Positions 17,819 to 27,288 are shown, counted from the stretch's first letter. The stretch: DNA of 32,296 nucleotides from Phycisphaerales bacterium (GCA_017642965.1 JAEPOJ010000008.1:73869-106164), one strand, 5' to 3'. The notes: generated from the sequence alone by a model not told the origin. Translations and numbers: made by a program.

Positions 17819-20737
17819 ATGAACCGAGACACGAACACCATGCTGCCCGCCGAGTTTGTCTCAGAGGTACGCCGGCTCGGGATCGACCTGCGTGACGATG
17901 CACACAGCCGAGGGCTGTACTCGACTGACGCATCGATCTATCAGGTGGCCCCGATCGCGGTCGCGTGTCCCGCTCGTATCGATCAGATCCCGTTGCTCAT
18001 GAAGGCCTGCTCCAGGCATGCCGTCCCGGTGCTTCCCAGGGGTGGCGGGACGAGTCTGGCCGGGCAGTGCGTGAACCGGGCGCTCGTGCTCGATGTGTCT
18101 GCGGCCTGCCACCACCTGCGTAACGTTGATCTTGATGAGATGACCTGCGACGTGGAGCCGGGTATCACGATCGATGATCTCAATGACCGCCTGGCCTGCG
18201 ATGGTGTATTCTTTGCGCCAGACCCGTCCACCGCCCGTCAAGCGAACGTTGGCGGCTGCATCGGGAACAACGCGGCCGGCGTTCACTCTGTGCTGTACGG
18301 ACGAACGAGCGAGAACGTGATCTCGGTCCGGGCGTGCCTCGCTAATGGGCGAGAACTCACTTTCGGGCCGGGGGCGAGCGAGCATGATCCCGCGGTCCGC
18401 GAGATCACGACCCGCGTCGTGGGCGTAGTCCGTGAGCACCGGGATCAGATCAGGTCCAGATTCCCAAAGACCATGCGCCGCTCGAGCGGGTATCAGCTCG
18501 ATGTGATCCTCGAACAACTCGAGTCGAGCGACTGGGATATCGGCGGAGTCAATCTTGCCCCCCTTTTGTGTGGCTCCGAGGGCACCCTGGCCGTGACGAC
18601 CGGCGCTCGCCTTCGCCTGCGCCCCATCCCGAACCAGAAGGGGCTCGGTGTGCTCTCGTTCGGGAGCATCGATGATGCGATCCGGGCAGTGGAGAAGATC
18701 CTGACGCTCCGTCCGGCGGGCGTCGAACTTCTCGATGACCTGATCATGGACCTTGCGCGCGGGAACAAAGAATGCGCCGAGCACATCGCGGTGTTGCCTG
18801 ATCGCGATGCCAAGGCCGTGCTCTTTGTGGAGTTCTTTGGTCCGGATACGGCGTCGGTCGACGAATCGCTCAACGGGCTCGGCTTGCTCTTACCCGACGC
18901 ACCGCTGGCTGTGTTCACGCAGCCGGAGGACATGGCAGCGGCGTGGAAACTCAGGAAGGCCGGCGAGCCGCTCCTCCACGCCATTCCTGGCAATCGCAAG
19001 CCCCTGGGGTTTGTCGAGGACAACGCGATTCCGGTCCCGAGATTGTTGGAGTTTGTGCAGCGATTCCGTGCCATCGTCGAGGGGCAGGGCACGGTCGCTT
19101 CGTACTACGCGCACGCATCGGTGGGGGTTCTGCACGTTCGCCCGCTGCTGGATCTGCGAGACCCACAAGATGAGCGTGCGATGCATCGCATCGCGTCCGA
19201 CGTGGCGGATCTGGCGATCGAGCTCGGAGGCGTCCCCTCCGGTGAGCACGGCGACGGGCGTGCACGGGGGCCGTTCATCGAGCGGATGTTTGGTCGCGAG
19301 CTGCTCGGGGCGTTCCGAGAGATCAAGTCCATCTTCGACCCGGAGGGCCTACTGAACCCTGGGATCATTGTCGATCCGCAGGCGGTTGATTCGATCAGCC
19401 ACCACACACGCATCCGCCCACACGACAAGCCGGTTCGGGTGGCATCGCTGGATACTTTTTACCACTACAAACCGGAGCATGGCTTCGCTCACGCGGTGGA
19501 GTTGTGCAATGGGGCTGGGGTATGCCGACGCAAGGAGGGCGGGGTCATGTGCCCGTCCTATCAGGCCACGCTCGATGAACGCCACAGCACGCGCGGACGC
19601 GGGAATGCGCTCCGGCTGGCGTTGACCGGTCAGATCGAGCTGGACTGCGAGCCGACTGGCGAGGCACGCCTTAGCGATGCAGAGACGCTGGGCACGCTGG
19701 ATCTCTGCCTGAGCTGCAAGGGTTGCAAGAGCGAGTGCCCCAGCTCGGTCGATATCGCCAAGCTCAAAAGCGAATACCTGGCGCAGGGATACAAGGAATC
19801 GGGTATTCCGGCGCGTGTGCGTGTCATGAGTCACATCCATACGCTCAATCGCCTCGGCTCGGTCGTGCCATGGCTTTCGAACGCCATGCAGCGATTCCCG
19901 CCTGTGCGTTCACTCATCAATCACGCGATGGGGGTGCATCCGTCGAGATCGCTGCCCAGATTCGCACGACCAATGAAGGCGCGTCGGTTCACCCGGGATG
20001 GTTCCCCACGTGTCGTTCTGCTCAGCGATACATTCACGACCCACAACGAGCCTGAGATCGCTCACGCGTGTATCGGTCTGCTTGAGAAGCTTGGTTATGA
20101 CATATGCGTCGTTCCTGTCAGTGATCTCGGGCGAGCGGCGATCTCACAGGGGAACCTTGAGCACGCGGTGCGTGATGCTGACTCGACGCTGGATCGTTTG
20201 TCCCATCTGATCGAGGACGAGTCCGTCATGGCATTTCTCATGCCGGAGCCCTCCTGCCTTTCCGCGGTCTGCGACGATTGGGCGGACCTGAAGCTTCGGC
20301 ACACGCCCGAGTTCCTCAATCAGCTGGTCTCTCGATCGGTGCTGCCGGAGACGTTCATCGAACGCTTCTTTACGAAGCATCCTGAACAGTTGCGGACGCG
20401 AAATTTCTCTGGTCGGATCGTGCTGCACGGTCACTGCCACCAGAAATCGCTGTGGGGGGACGCGACGAGTTCAGCAATCTTCGAGCGGCTGTACCCCGGG
20501 CGTGTGAGAACGCTGGCGACGGGGTGCTGCGGCATGGCCGGTTCGTTCGGGTATGACGCGAACCATTACGAGCTGTCGATGAAGATCGGAGAGCAATCGC
20601 TCTTTCCGAGCGTTCGAGAACTCAAGGACGACGATATCCTGATCGCGCCAGGGTCCTCCTGCCGGCATCAGATCGTGGACGGCACGAGCAAGGGGGCCGT
20701 GCACCCGATCGTGGCCTTGGAACGGCTGCTGTTTTAA
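17819..20737 (+). CDS. FAD-linked oxidoreductase fused to Fe-S/CCG domain (D-2-hydroxyacid dehydrogenase type)
   Basis: The product has 972 residues and resembles YdiJ and other GlcD-GlcF fusions, which oxidise D-2-hydroxyacids such as D-lactate or 2-hydroxyglutarate. The first half is a PCMH-type FAD domain with the PP-loop LPRGGGTSLAG (72-82), DPSTARQANVGGCIGNNAAG and PSGEHGDGRARGPF. The second half is ferredoxin-like, with cysteine clusters near 562-577 (CNGAGVCRR...CPSY) and 629-642 (CLSCKGCKSECP). A C-terminal CCG domain follows, with HGHCHQK and GCCGMAGSFGYD. Electrons would pass from flavin through Fe-S clusters to an unknown acceptor. The start at 17819 is preferred though no clear ribosome site is seen; ATG 17840 is an alternative. 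The 3' end overlaps the moxR gene by four bases, tail to tail. Confidence 0.9.
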   Translation: MNRDTNTMLPAEFVSEVRRLGIDLRDDAHSRGLYSTDASIYQVAPIAVACPARIDQIPLLMKACSRHAVPVLPRGGGTSLAGQCVNRALVLDVSAACHHLRNVDLDEMTCDVEPGITIDDLNDRLACDGVFFAPDPSTARQANVGGCIGNNAAGVHSVLYGRTSENVISVRACLANGRELTFGPGASEHDPAVREITTRVVGVVREHRDQIRSRFPKTMRRSSGYQLDVILEQLESSDWDIGGVNLAPLLCGSEGTLAVTTGARLRLRPIPNQKGLGVLSFGSIDDAIRAVEKILTLRPAGVELLDDLIMDLARGNKECAEHIAVLPDRDAKAVLFVEFFGPDTASVDESLNGLGLLLPDAPLAVFTQPEDMAAAWKLRKAGEPLLHAIPGNRKPLGFVEDNAIPVPRLLEFVQRFRAIVEGQGTVASYYAHASVGVLHVRPLLDLRDPQDERAMHRIASDVADLAIELGGVPSGEHGDGRARGPFIERMFGRELLGAFREIKSIFDPEGLLNPGIIVDPQAVDSISHHTRIRPHDKPVRVASLDTFYHYKPEHGFAHAVELCNGAGVCRRKEGGVMCPSYQATLDERHSTRGRGNALRLALTGQIELDCEPTGEARLSDAETLGTLDLCLSCKGCKSECPSSVDIAKLKSEYLAQGYKESGIPARVRVMSHIHTLNRLGSVVPWLSNAMQRFPPVRSLINHAMGVHPSRSLPRFARPMKARRFTRDGSPRVVLLSDTFTTHNEPEIAHACIGLLEKLGYDICVVPVSDLGRAAISQGNLEHAVRDADSTLDRLSHLIEDESVMAFLMPEPSCLSAVCDDWADLKLRHTPEFLNQLVSRSVLPETFIERFFTKHPEQLRTRNFSGRIVLHGHCHQKSLWGDATSSAIFERLYPGRVRTLATGCCGMAGSFGYDANHYELSMKIGEQSLFPSVRELKDDDILIAPGSSCRHQIVDGTSKGAVHPIVALERLLF

Positions 20738-21687
20738 GCGGGTGATCGGACGCCCCGGGCGATCGAATCGATCAGTTCTGCGGCGAGCATCCAGTGCGAT
20801 CCGGTGGCCGAGCCATCGATTACCAGTCGGTGCGCACAGACGGGCACGAGGAGTGCCTGGACGTCGTCCGGCTGGACATAGTCACGCTCGTGCATCCATG
20901 CCCATGCGCGTGCCGCGTGCGCCAGTGCGAGTGAGCCACGCGGGGAGAGCCCGACCATGATCTCGTCCGCGTTTCGAGACTGGCGTGCGATCTCCACAAT
21001 GTATCGCCTGATCGGTTCAGACAGATGCACAGCATCGACCTCACGCTGCATCGCGATGACATCGTCGGCGTGGATCACGGGCTCGATCTGCTCAAGCACG
21101 GTCGTGGCCGGACGGAGATCCAGCATCTCGATCTCTGCATCAGCGTTGGGATACCCGAGACTGATCCGCATCAGGAATCGGTCGAGCTGGTTCTCGGGTA
21201 GCGGGTAGGTGCCTTCGAACTCGGCGGGGTTCTGTGTGGCGACGACCATGAAGGGGGCTTTGAGCTCGTGCGTGACACCATCGATCGAAACGCGGGCCTC
21301 GCTCATGGCCTCAAGCAGGGCGGACTGTGTTCGGGGTGTCGTTCGGTTGATCTCATCGGCCAGCAGCACGCTGGTGAAGATGGGGCCGGGTTGGAACTTC
21401 AGTTCGACACCGTCTCTGGCGTAGATCGACACGCCGAGCAGATCAGCAGGAAGCATGTCGGGGGTGAGTTGGACGCGTGAGAATGGGCAGTCGATCGACT
21501 TGGCGAGCGTGGAGGCAAGGAGTGTTTTACCGACACCCGGCACGTCCTCGAGCAGCACGTGGCCCCGGGAAAGCAGGCAGCAGATGATCCAGTCGATCGC
21601 CGGCGTCTCGCCGAGATAGACCTGAGCGATCTGATCTCTCAGTCTGGAGATATGTGTTCTGAGTGTATCTCGGTGGTCTTCGCTCAT
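20734..21687 (-). CDS. MoxR-family AAA+ ATPase
   Basis: The protein has 317 residues with Walker A GVGKT (in LLEDVPGVGKTLLA), Walker B LLADEINR, sensor-1 ATQNP and the lid-domain GLSPRGSLAL. MoxR ATPases act as chaperone-like factors, usually together with a VWA-domain partner encoded next to them (often with DUF58 genes). Here no DUF58 or VWA gene is adjacent: the next gene downstream is convergent and the upstream one is divergent, so it is an orphan. A VWA gene does occur about 4.5 kb away on the other strand. ATG 21687 (MSEDHRDTLR) starts the family-like sequence; the open frame further upstream is Pro/Arg-rich noise. Confidence 0.93.
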   Translation of the reverse strand: MSEDHRDTLRTHISRLRDQIAQVYLGETPAIDWIICCLLSRGHVLLEDVPGVGKTLLASTLAKSIDCPFSRVQLTPDMLPADLLGVSIYARDGVELKFQPGPIFTSVLLADEINRTTPRTQSALLEAMSEARVSIDGVTHELKAPFMVVATQNPAEFEGTYPLPENQLDRFLMRISLGYPNADAEIEMLDLRPATTVLEQIEPVIHADDVIAMQREVDAVHLSEPIRRYIVEIARQSRNADEIMVGLSPRGSLALAHAARAWAWMHERDYVQPDDVQALLVPVCAHRLVIDGSATGSHWMLAAELIDSIARGVRSPA

Positions 21688-21828
21688 GGGTGAGGCCTTG
21701 CGTTCGTGTGCGGCATTGTCTGTCTGCGTGTCAGTGTATCTCCCATTCAAGCCTGGGGTGCCATTCGGAGCGTGACGCGGGCGGTTCCATCGGGTATGCT
21801 CGTGATCCAGCCCCGACGGTCTCACTCA

Positions 21829-22794
21829 ATGTCCAATCATGCACCACAGGGTGATCAATCAGGCTCTGAACGGCCACGTTCCGATGCTGTCCTTGCGCGT
21901 CAGCTTACCGGGCAGCTCTATTGCCTGTCGTGCGGGTACAACCTCGATGGGTTGTCGATCCGATCGGAGTGTCCGGAGTGCGGCGTGCCGGTCCGGGCGA
22001 CGATCCTGGGAATCGTCGACCCGCATGCCGATGAACTCACGCCGCTCAGCTTCCCGCGTGTGACGGCGATCGGGCTGAATCTCTGGAGTATGGGTGCCAT
22101 GACCGCCGTGGTTATGGTGTGGATGATGCGTGGCACAGAAGTGCTGCGTGACCTTGGCATTAGCACCTGGATACCCGGCGTGTTCGCGTGGATCGGTCTG
22201 GCAGGGCTCATCGGGTCGATGTTCGGCGCGATGACCATGATCCGTCCGCACACCGCGATCACGCGGGCCGAGGCGATTCGGAGCTCGTTGGGTGTCTCGG
22301 CGTACATCGCGTTGATCTTTGTGTACGAGGCGATCTATCTGGGTCACGATGTCGTGTCCCCTTCGCCGCTCTTTGCGCCCGGGGGCGACGCGATCGGTCG
22401 GTCTGTGCTCCGCATCGCCATCTTCGTGCTTGTCGCCTGCATCGTGCTGGGCTTGCGCCCTGCGGCCGTGGGGCTGGCGGTGCGTTCCGTAATTGTTCGG
22501 ACCGGGCGGGTCGATCGCCAATCGATGCTGGCGGTTCTCGCATCGCTTGGGATCGCGACTGTTGGGGACCTGATTTCGATTACAGCTCAGTTCATGCCGA
22601 TCTCGGTCCATGACATCTTGGAGATCATCTCGATCGTGATCATCTCGCTGGGTTCGGTGCTCTTCACAGTCGGGATGATCAATATCTGTGTCGATACGAT
22701 CCGCTTGTACCCGGTCCTTGTGCGGCCTGGGGTTGGCCTGAGTGACATATTCGAGACCAATCGTCAGAAAGCTCGGCGGACGGAGGGGATCTGA
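21829..22794 (+). CDS. Zinc-ribbon integral membrane protein, unknown function
   Basis: The 321 residues begin with a polar N-terminus, then a zinc ribbon LYCLSCGYNLDGL...SECPECGVPV (about 30-57) and six or seven hydrophobic helices from about 80 to 300. The CxxCGYxLxGL...CPECG ribbon before a membrane domain is common in Phycisphaerae-like planctomycetes, but the function of these proteins is not known. The ATG at 21829 lacks a clear ribosome site; ATG 21796 in the same frame would add 11 residues. The gene is divergent from moxR across 141 bases, in which I see no other feature. It ends 63 bases before sppA and may be co-transcribed with it. Confidence 0.7.
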   Translation: MSNHAPQGDQSGSERPRSDAVLARQLTGQLYCLSCGYNLDGLSIRSECPECGVPVRATILGIVDPHADELTPLSFPRVTAIGLNLWSMGAMTAVVMVWMMRGTEVLRDLGISTWIPGVFAWIGLAGLIGSMFGAMTMIRPHTAITRAEAIRSSLGVSAYIALIFVYEAIYLGHDVVSPSPLFAPGGDAIGRSVLRIAIFVLVACIVLGLRPAAVGLAVRSVIVRTGRVDRQSMLAVLASLGIATVGDLISITAQFMPISVHDILEIISIVIISLGSVLFTVGMINICVDTIRLYPVLVRPGVGLSDIFETNRQKARRTEGI

Positions 22795-22857
22795 AACTGA
22801 ACCCCCTGCGAACCCATACACTATGTAGAAGCGGACACGATCTACGGAGGTTTCACC

Positions 22858-24648
22858 ATGCGATCATTTGTTCACGCCGCCCACAGCACCCTGCTCTCGT
22901 CAGTCGCTGCGGCCGGTCTTGTTTCGTTTTCTGCTCAGGCTGAGGACGTAAGCCTGGCGGTCATCGAGATCTACGGTGCCCCGGCAGAAGTTGAGGTGGG
23001 GTACTCATGGCTCGGGGATGGGAGCGACTCGTTGCTCGGAATCATCAGCACGATCGATACCCTCGCATACGACAAGGAGTTCGCGGGGCTGGTCATCCGC
23101 CTCAAGGACTCATCCCTGAGCGCAACTCAGGTTGAGGAGATCGGGAGCGCGATCGAGCGGCTGCGGGAAGCAGATAAGAAGGTACACGTCTTCGCTGAGG
23201 GATATGGGACAACGGATCTACTGCTCGCGTCGTACGCCGATGAGGTCCTCCTGCAGAAGGGGGGCTACGTCTCGTTCCCGGGGCTCCATTCCGAGGAGAT
23301 GTATCTCGCCGACACCCTTGAGTGGATCGGCGTTGAAGCACAGCTCGTGCAGGTTGGTGACTACAAGGGCGCGAACGAGCAGATGACCCGTTCACAGCCA
23401 TCGCCGGCGTGGGATAAGAACATCGATGCGTTGCTCGATTCCATGTATGCCAACATGCGTGAAAAGCTCATGCGTGGGCGCGATCTGACGGAGACTGAGC
23501 TTGACGAGTCCATGCGCGTCATCTGGGCAGCCAACGGTGAGGAGGCAATCGATGCCGGCGTGATCGATGCCGAGATCGACCTGCCGTTACTGCGCGACTA
23601 TTTCTCGGAACAGTACGACGGTGAGGTTGAGTGGGTGAGCGACCCGTACGACACGAACGGTCAGGCCGATTCCTTCTCCCCGTTCTCAATCTTTTCTGGG
23701 CTGAGCACGCCGAGCAGATCATCGATCAATATCGATCACCCGACCATCGCCGTGCTGCACGTCAACGGAACAATCATTGATGGCGACTCGTCCAGTGGCG
23801 GACTGTTCGGAGGCGGCTCTTCCGTTGGTTCTCGCACAATCCGGAACGCGATCGAGACGATTCTGGAAGAGGAACTTATCGAGGGCGTGGTCGTGCGCAT
23901 TGATTCGCCGGGCGGGTCCGCGATCGCCTCAGAGGTGATGTGGCAGGGCATCGAGCGGCTGAAGACCGAGAAGCCAGTCTGGGTCAGCGTGGGGAGCATG
24001 GCGGCGTCTGGCGGGTACTACGTGCTCAGCGCCGGTGACCGTGTTTTCGTCAACCCATCGAGCATTGTTGGATCCATCGGCGTCGTGGGTGGGAAATACG
24101 CCATGGGTGATCTCTATGACAAGGCGAAGATCAATATCGTGGAACGCTCACGCGGGCCCATGGGGGACCTGTTCTCCAGTGCCAGCGCGTGGGATAGCGG
24201 TCAGATCAGCTTGATGCGACGTGAAATGAAGGAAACGTACAACCTGTTCACATCTCGCGTAGAGGCGGGTCGTGAGGGCATCGATCTCAGCAAGACCGCG
24301 GAGGGGCGCCTGTTCGTCGGTAGCGACGCGATTGACCTTGATATGGCGGACGACCTCGGGGGGCTTGACGACGCGATCAACACGCTCGCGGCGGAGGTTG
24401 AACTTGTTGACTTTGATGTGGTCCACTACCCGCAGCCACCGAGCTTTGAGGAGATGCTGCTTGAACAGTTTGGGCAGTTCCTTCGTTCGCCGCGTGTGTC
24501 GGTCGACATCAACCCGCTGGAGTCGGTGCTTCGCACCATGCTCGGCGAGGCAAGGTACGAGTCGGTTGTGGACACGCTCAATGCGCTCGCGCTGCTCGAG
24601 CGTGAGAGGGTTCTGCTCGTGAATCCTCGCGTGATCCACATCCGCTGA
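22858..24648 (+). CDS. sppA: Signal peptide peptidase SppA, tandem S49 domains
   Basis: SppA is a serine/lysine-dyad protease that degrades cleaved signal peptides and other membrane-released peptides. The 596 residues carry two S49 repeats, like the 67K form. The lysine is K170 in GDYKGANEQ of the first repeat, and the nucleophile is S384 in SMAASGGYY of the second. RIDSPGGSA and SSIVGSIGVVGGKY are also conserved. Instead of a plain membrane anchor, the N-terminus looks like a cleavable signal (hydrophobic core ending in SAQA before E29), so the enzyme may be periplasmic. The ribosome site GGAGG is seven bases before the ATG. A terminator follows the gene. Confidence 0.92.
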   Translation: MRSFVHAAHSTLLSSVAAAGLVSFSAQAEDVSLAVIEIYGAPAEVEVGYSWLGDGSDSLLGIISTIDTLAYDKEFAGLVIRLKDSSLSATQVEEIGSAIERLREADKKVHVFAEGYGTTDLLLASYADEVLLQKGGYVSFPGLHSEEMYLADTLEWIGVEAQLVQVGDYKGANEQMTRSQPSPAWDKNIDALLDSMYANMREKLMRGRDLTETELDESMRVIWAANGEEAIDAGVIDAEIDLPLLRDYFSEQYDGEVEWVSDPYDTNGQADSFSPFSIFSGLSTPSRSSINIDHPTIAVLHVNGTIIDGDSSSGGLFGGGSSVGSRTIRNAIETILEEELIEGVVVRIDSPGGSAIASEVMWQGIERLKTEKPVWVSVGSMAASGGYYVLSAGDRVFVNPSSIVGSIGVVGGKYAMGDLYDKAKINIVERSRGPMGDLFSSASAWDSGQISLMRREMKETYNLFTSRVEAGREGIDLSKTAEGRLFVGSDAIDLDMADDLGGLDDAINTLAAEVELVDFDVVHYPQPPSFEEMLLEQFGQFLRSPRVSVDINPLESVLRTMLGEARYESVVDTLNALALLERERVLLVNPRVIHIR

Positions 24649-24673
24649 AGTGGCTCGACCCTTTCACATTAAT

Positions 24674-24705
24674 AAAGGCCGGGCTGTGGCAGCCCGGCCT
24701 TTTTA
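24674..24705. terminator. Bidirectional terminator between sppA and frr
   Basis: AGGCCGGGCT (24676-24685) pairs perfectly with AGCCCGGCCT (24691-24700) around a five-base loop. TTTTT follows on the plus strand and, read the other way, TTTATT follows on the minus strand. It serves the convergent sppA and frr genes. Confidence 0.92.
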
Positions 24706-24726
24706 TATCCTGCGAAAAGCGGGAGA

Positions 24727-25299
24727 TCAGATTTCTGTGATTTCTTTGGCCTTCTTATCCACTCGCTCTTCGATCATGCCCTCGTACTTCTTGAGCAGTT
24801 CCTGAATCTCGTCGTGGAGCGTCGAGATTTCATCCTCGGAGAAATGGACGCCGTCCTGCTTCGCGAGCGAGTCTGCAGCTTTGTTCGCATCCCGGCGTGC
24901 GTTGCGGAGTACGACCTTCTGCTCCTCGCCCACCTTCTTGGCCTGCGACACGAGTTCCTTGCGTCGGTCACTCGTGAGGGTGGGGAGTGAGATACGGATC
25001 TGCTTGTCTTCGACCTGCGGGTTTACGCCCAGGTTCGCCTGCTCGATGCCGTTTTTGATCGCGCCGACGAGCGACGGGTCGAATGGCTTGATCAGGAGCT
25101 GGGTGGGCTCGGGGACGGACACGGCCGCTACGCTCTTGAGGTCGGTCTCTGAGCCGTAGCATTCGACCTTGACGTACTCGACCATCGCGGGTGAAGCGCG
25201 GCCGGCACGGATGCCCTTGAGTTCGCTCGTCAGGTACTCGATTGCTTTCTTCATCTGCTCTTCGGCTTCGAGCAGGATAGTGTCCGGATCGGTGCTCAT
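24727..25299 (-). CDS. frr: Ribosome recycling factor
   Basis: With EF-G, this factor splits the post-termination ribosome. The 190-residue length is typical. Conserved pieces are IRAGRASPAMVEYVKVECYG, VSVPEPTQLLIKPFD, the NLGVNPQ segment, RISLPTLTSDRRKELV, and the long three-helix bundle with RNARRDAN and a helical C-terminus. The ATG at 25299 has GGAG nine bases upstream. It lies 69 bases downstream of pyrH in the widespread pyrH-frr order. Confidence 0.96.
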   Translation of the reverse strand: MSTDPDTILLEAEEQMKKAIEYLTSELKGIRAGRASPAMVEYVKVECYGSETDLKSVAAVSVPEPTQLLIKPFDPSLVGAIKNGIEQANLGVNPQVEDKQIRISLPTLTSDRRKELVSQAKKVGEEQKVVLRNARRDANKAADSLAKQDGVHFSEDEISTLHDEIQELLKKYEGMIEERVDKKAKEITEI

Positions 25300-25368
25300 C
25301 GTTCGTTCTCCATACCCTGAACTGTGGGAATTAGATCATAGCCCTGAGAGATTCTGTGTTCGCGTCGC

Positions 25369-26118
25369 TCAGGCATCGGTGCTCAGAAGGGTTCCAATCT
25401 CTTCGCCCTCGATCACGCGGCGGATATTGCCCTTGATTTTGAAATCAAACACGAGCACCGGTATATGGCGCTCCTGGCACATCGCCAGGGCCGTCATGTC
25501 CATAATGGCGAGTTTCTTGTTGAGTGCCTCGGCGAATGAGAGCTCGGAATACCTTGTGGCGTCAGGGTTTGTCTTCGGGTCCGCAGAATAGACGCCATCT
25601 ACCTTGGTTGCCTTGAGGAGGAGGTCACAGTCAAGTTCGGTCGCGCGGAGAGCCGCGCAGGTATCTGTAGTGAAGAACGGGTTGCCGGTGCCCGCGGCGA
25701 GGATAATCACCCGGCCCTTGTTGAGGTGCCGAATGGCCCGATGGCGGATGAACGGCTCCGCGACTGCCCGGATATCGAGGGCGGACATGACCCGGGAATC
25801 GATGCCGATCGAATCCAGTTTCTCCTTGAGAGCGGCGCCGTTCATCACGGTGCCGAGCATGCCCATGTAGTCTGCGGTGGCCTGCTGGATATCTCCCGAT
25901 TGTGCCAGCTCGGCACCACGGATGATGTTGCCGCCACCAACCACGACCGCAATCTGGGCCCCGGCACTTAGCGCATCACAGATCTCGTCCGCGATGATGC
26001 CGAGTTCCTTCGTGTCGATACCGAAGCCGCCGGGTTTGCAGAATGCCTCACCGGAGAGCTTCAGGAGCACGCGTTTCGGGGTGCCGAGTCTTGCGCGGGC
26101 GGTTGTTGGGTCTGTCAT
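25369..26118 (-). CDS. pyrH: UMP kinase
   Basis: PyrH phosphorylates UMP to UDP in pyrimidine nucleotide synthesis. The 249 residues show the amino-acid-kinase fold motifs: RVLLKLSGEAF at the start, VVVGGGNIIRG, DYMGMLGTVMNG, AAGTGNPFFTTDT and LLLKATKVDGVYSADPK. The frame is open to 26304, but ATG 26118 has GGAG six bases upstream and begins just before the kinase domain. It is followed by frr and is divergent from the VWA operon; a short inverted repeat GCACCC/GGGTGC lies at 26151-26166 in that divergent region. Confidence 0.96.
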   Translation of the reverse strand: MTDPTTARARLGTPKRVLLKLSGEAFCKPGGFGIDTKELGIIADEICDALSAGAQIAVVVGGGNIIRGAELAQSGDIQQATADYMGMLGTVMNGAALKEKLDSIGIDSRVMSALDIRAVAEPFIRHRAIRHLNKGRVIILAAGTGNPFFTTDTCAALRATELDCDLLLKATKVDGVYSADPKTNPDATRYSELSFAEALNKKLAIMDMTALAMCQERHIPVLVFDFKIKGNIRRVIEGEEIGTLLSTDA

Positions 26119-26150
26119 TCGGGCTCCATATGCGAGAAGTTGGGGAGAAT

Positions 26151-26166
26151 GCACCCGTCTGGGTGC
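26151..26166. promoter_or_regulatory. Small inverted repeat in the pyrH/VWA divergent region
   Basis: GCACCC (26151-26156) and GGGTGC (26161-26166) form a perfect six-base dyad with a four-base spacer, 33 bases upstream of pyrH and ahead of the VWA operon. It may be an operator or chance. No clean -35/-10 pair could be placed around it. Confidence 0.3.
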
Positions 26167-26169
26167 TCT

Positions 26170-27288
26170 ATGGTAGAACGCGAGCGAACCGATGTGGTAC
26201 TCTACGCGAATCGGGGAGTATCCAGGACGGACGCCTCCCCGGGCAGCGGTTGCCGGTACGGGTCCCACACAACGGATTGTGAGTTGGCTGAATACACGCA
26301 CCATGAAGTTTCCCAGGGATCACCCGCGCCGGTGCTCACGAAATCCGCTCGGAGGAAGCTCATCGAGCGGGCGAGCATCATGGGGCTTGGCTTCTCACTG
26401 CTTGTCCACATTGTCATTACGATCATCGCGGCACTGGTCACGATCGACTTTGGCTACGCGGACTCCGGTGGCAATCAGGGCGATGATGTCGACTTTGCCC
26501 TCCTGACCGATGCCGAGCTGGCGCAGATGCAATCGCCCGAGGTGAGCTTCGAGAGCTTCGAGGTGGCCCCAGTGCCCACGGAGTCGTTGCGAGTCGATCT
26601 TTTGTCGGATCAGAGCAACGATGATTCGATCGATGAGCTCGCGGATTCGATCGCGCCAAGCCTGAACCCCGGTGGGGGATCGCTGACCAGCGTTGATACC
26701 AGCACGGGCAGCGCTGGAGCCGGGACCGGCGACGGAGCCAGCTTCTTTGGGCTTGAGGCCCAAGGGAGGCGATTTGCGTACATCGTCGATATCTCAGGAT
26801 CGATGAACACACTGAACGCGTCAGGGGTGTACACCCGTTGGGAGCAGACACGGGCGGAACTCATCCGCTCGATCAATGGATTGGATTCGCAGGCACAGTT
26901 CAGTATCGTGCTGTACTCAACAAATGCGATCGCGGTGTTCGGCAGCGGCAACTGGACCGAGGCCAGTAGATCAAACAAAGTTCTCGCGGCGAAGACGCTC
27001 CTCGGATTTGATCCCAATGGAGGCACGCGGCCGCTCGGCGGATTTGAGCTCGTGTTTGAGTTGGATCCGGAAGCGGATGCGATCTACTTCATGACCGACG
27101 GCCTCTTCGATACCGACGTTCCGCAGAAGGTTCGTCAGCTGAATCGCAGGGAGCTGATCCCGGTTCACACGATCCTCTTCGGTGAGCTGGCGAATCAGCA
27201 GGATGCGCTTGCGGCGCTCAACATGATGCGCAATATCGCGAAGCAATCGGGGGGCAAGTTCACGCATATCCGTGGGGGGCGCCCTTGA
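26170..27288 (+). CDS. VWA-domain protein with TonB/TolA-like N-terminal anchor
   Basis: Numbered from ATG 26170, the protein has 372 residues. A basic segment KSARRKLIER (58-67) precedes one membrane helix (about 70-93) that contains S76 and H80, the Ser-x3-His pattern found in the helix of TonB and TolA, which contacts ExbB/ExbD or TolQ/TolR. Next comes an acidic, Ser/Pro/Gly-rich linker (about 98-192) and then a VWA domain with a complete metal site: D207-x-S-x-S211, T286 and D310. The start is uncertain: residues 1-54 look less protein-like, and TTG 26284 or GTG 26332 are alternatives. It is the first gene of an operon with ExbB and two ExbD genes. I infer that it replaces TonB there. A plain membrane-anchored VWA protein is the alternative. 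Confidence 0.85.
   Translation: MVERERTDVVLYANRGVSRTDASPGSGCRYGSHTTDCELAEYTHHEVSQGSPAPVLTKSARRKLIERASIMGLGFSLLVHIVITIIAALVTIDFGYADSGGNQGDDVDFALLTDAELAQMQSPEVSFESFEVAPVPTESLRVDLLSDQSNDDSIDELADSIAPSLNPGGGSLTSVDTSTGSAGAGTGDGASFFGLEAQGRRFAYIVDISGSMNTLNASGVYTRWEQTRAELIRSINGLDSQAQFSIVLYSTNAIAVFGSGNWTEASRSNKVLAAKTLLGFDPNGGTRPLGGFELVFELDPEADAIYFMTDGLFDTDVPQKVRQLNRRELIPVHTILFGELANQQDALAALNMMRNIAKQSGGKFTHIRGGRP

Noticed and set aside
21859..22821. Minus-strand open frame of 320 codons opposite the zinc-ribbon membrane protein.
   Set aside because: The product is almost entirely Arg/Asp/His/Pro and looks like an antisense artefact, while the plus strand gives a zinc ribbon and membrane helices.
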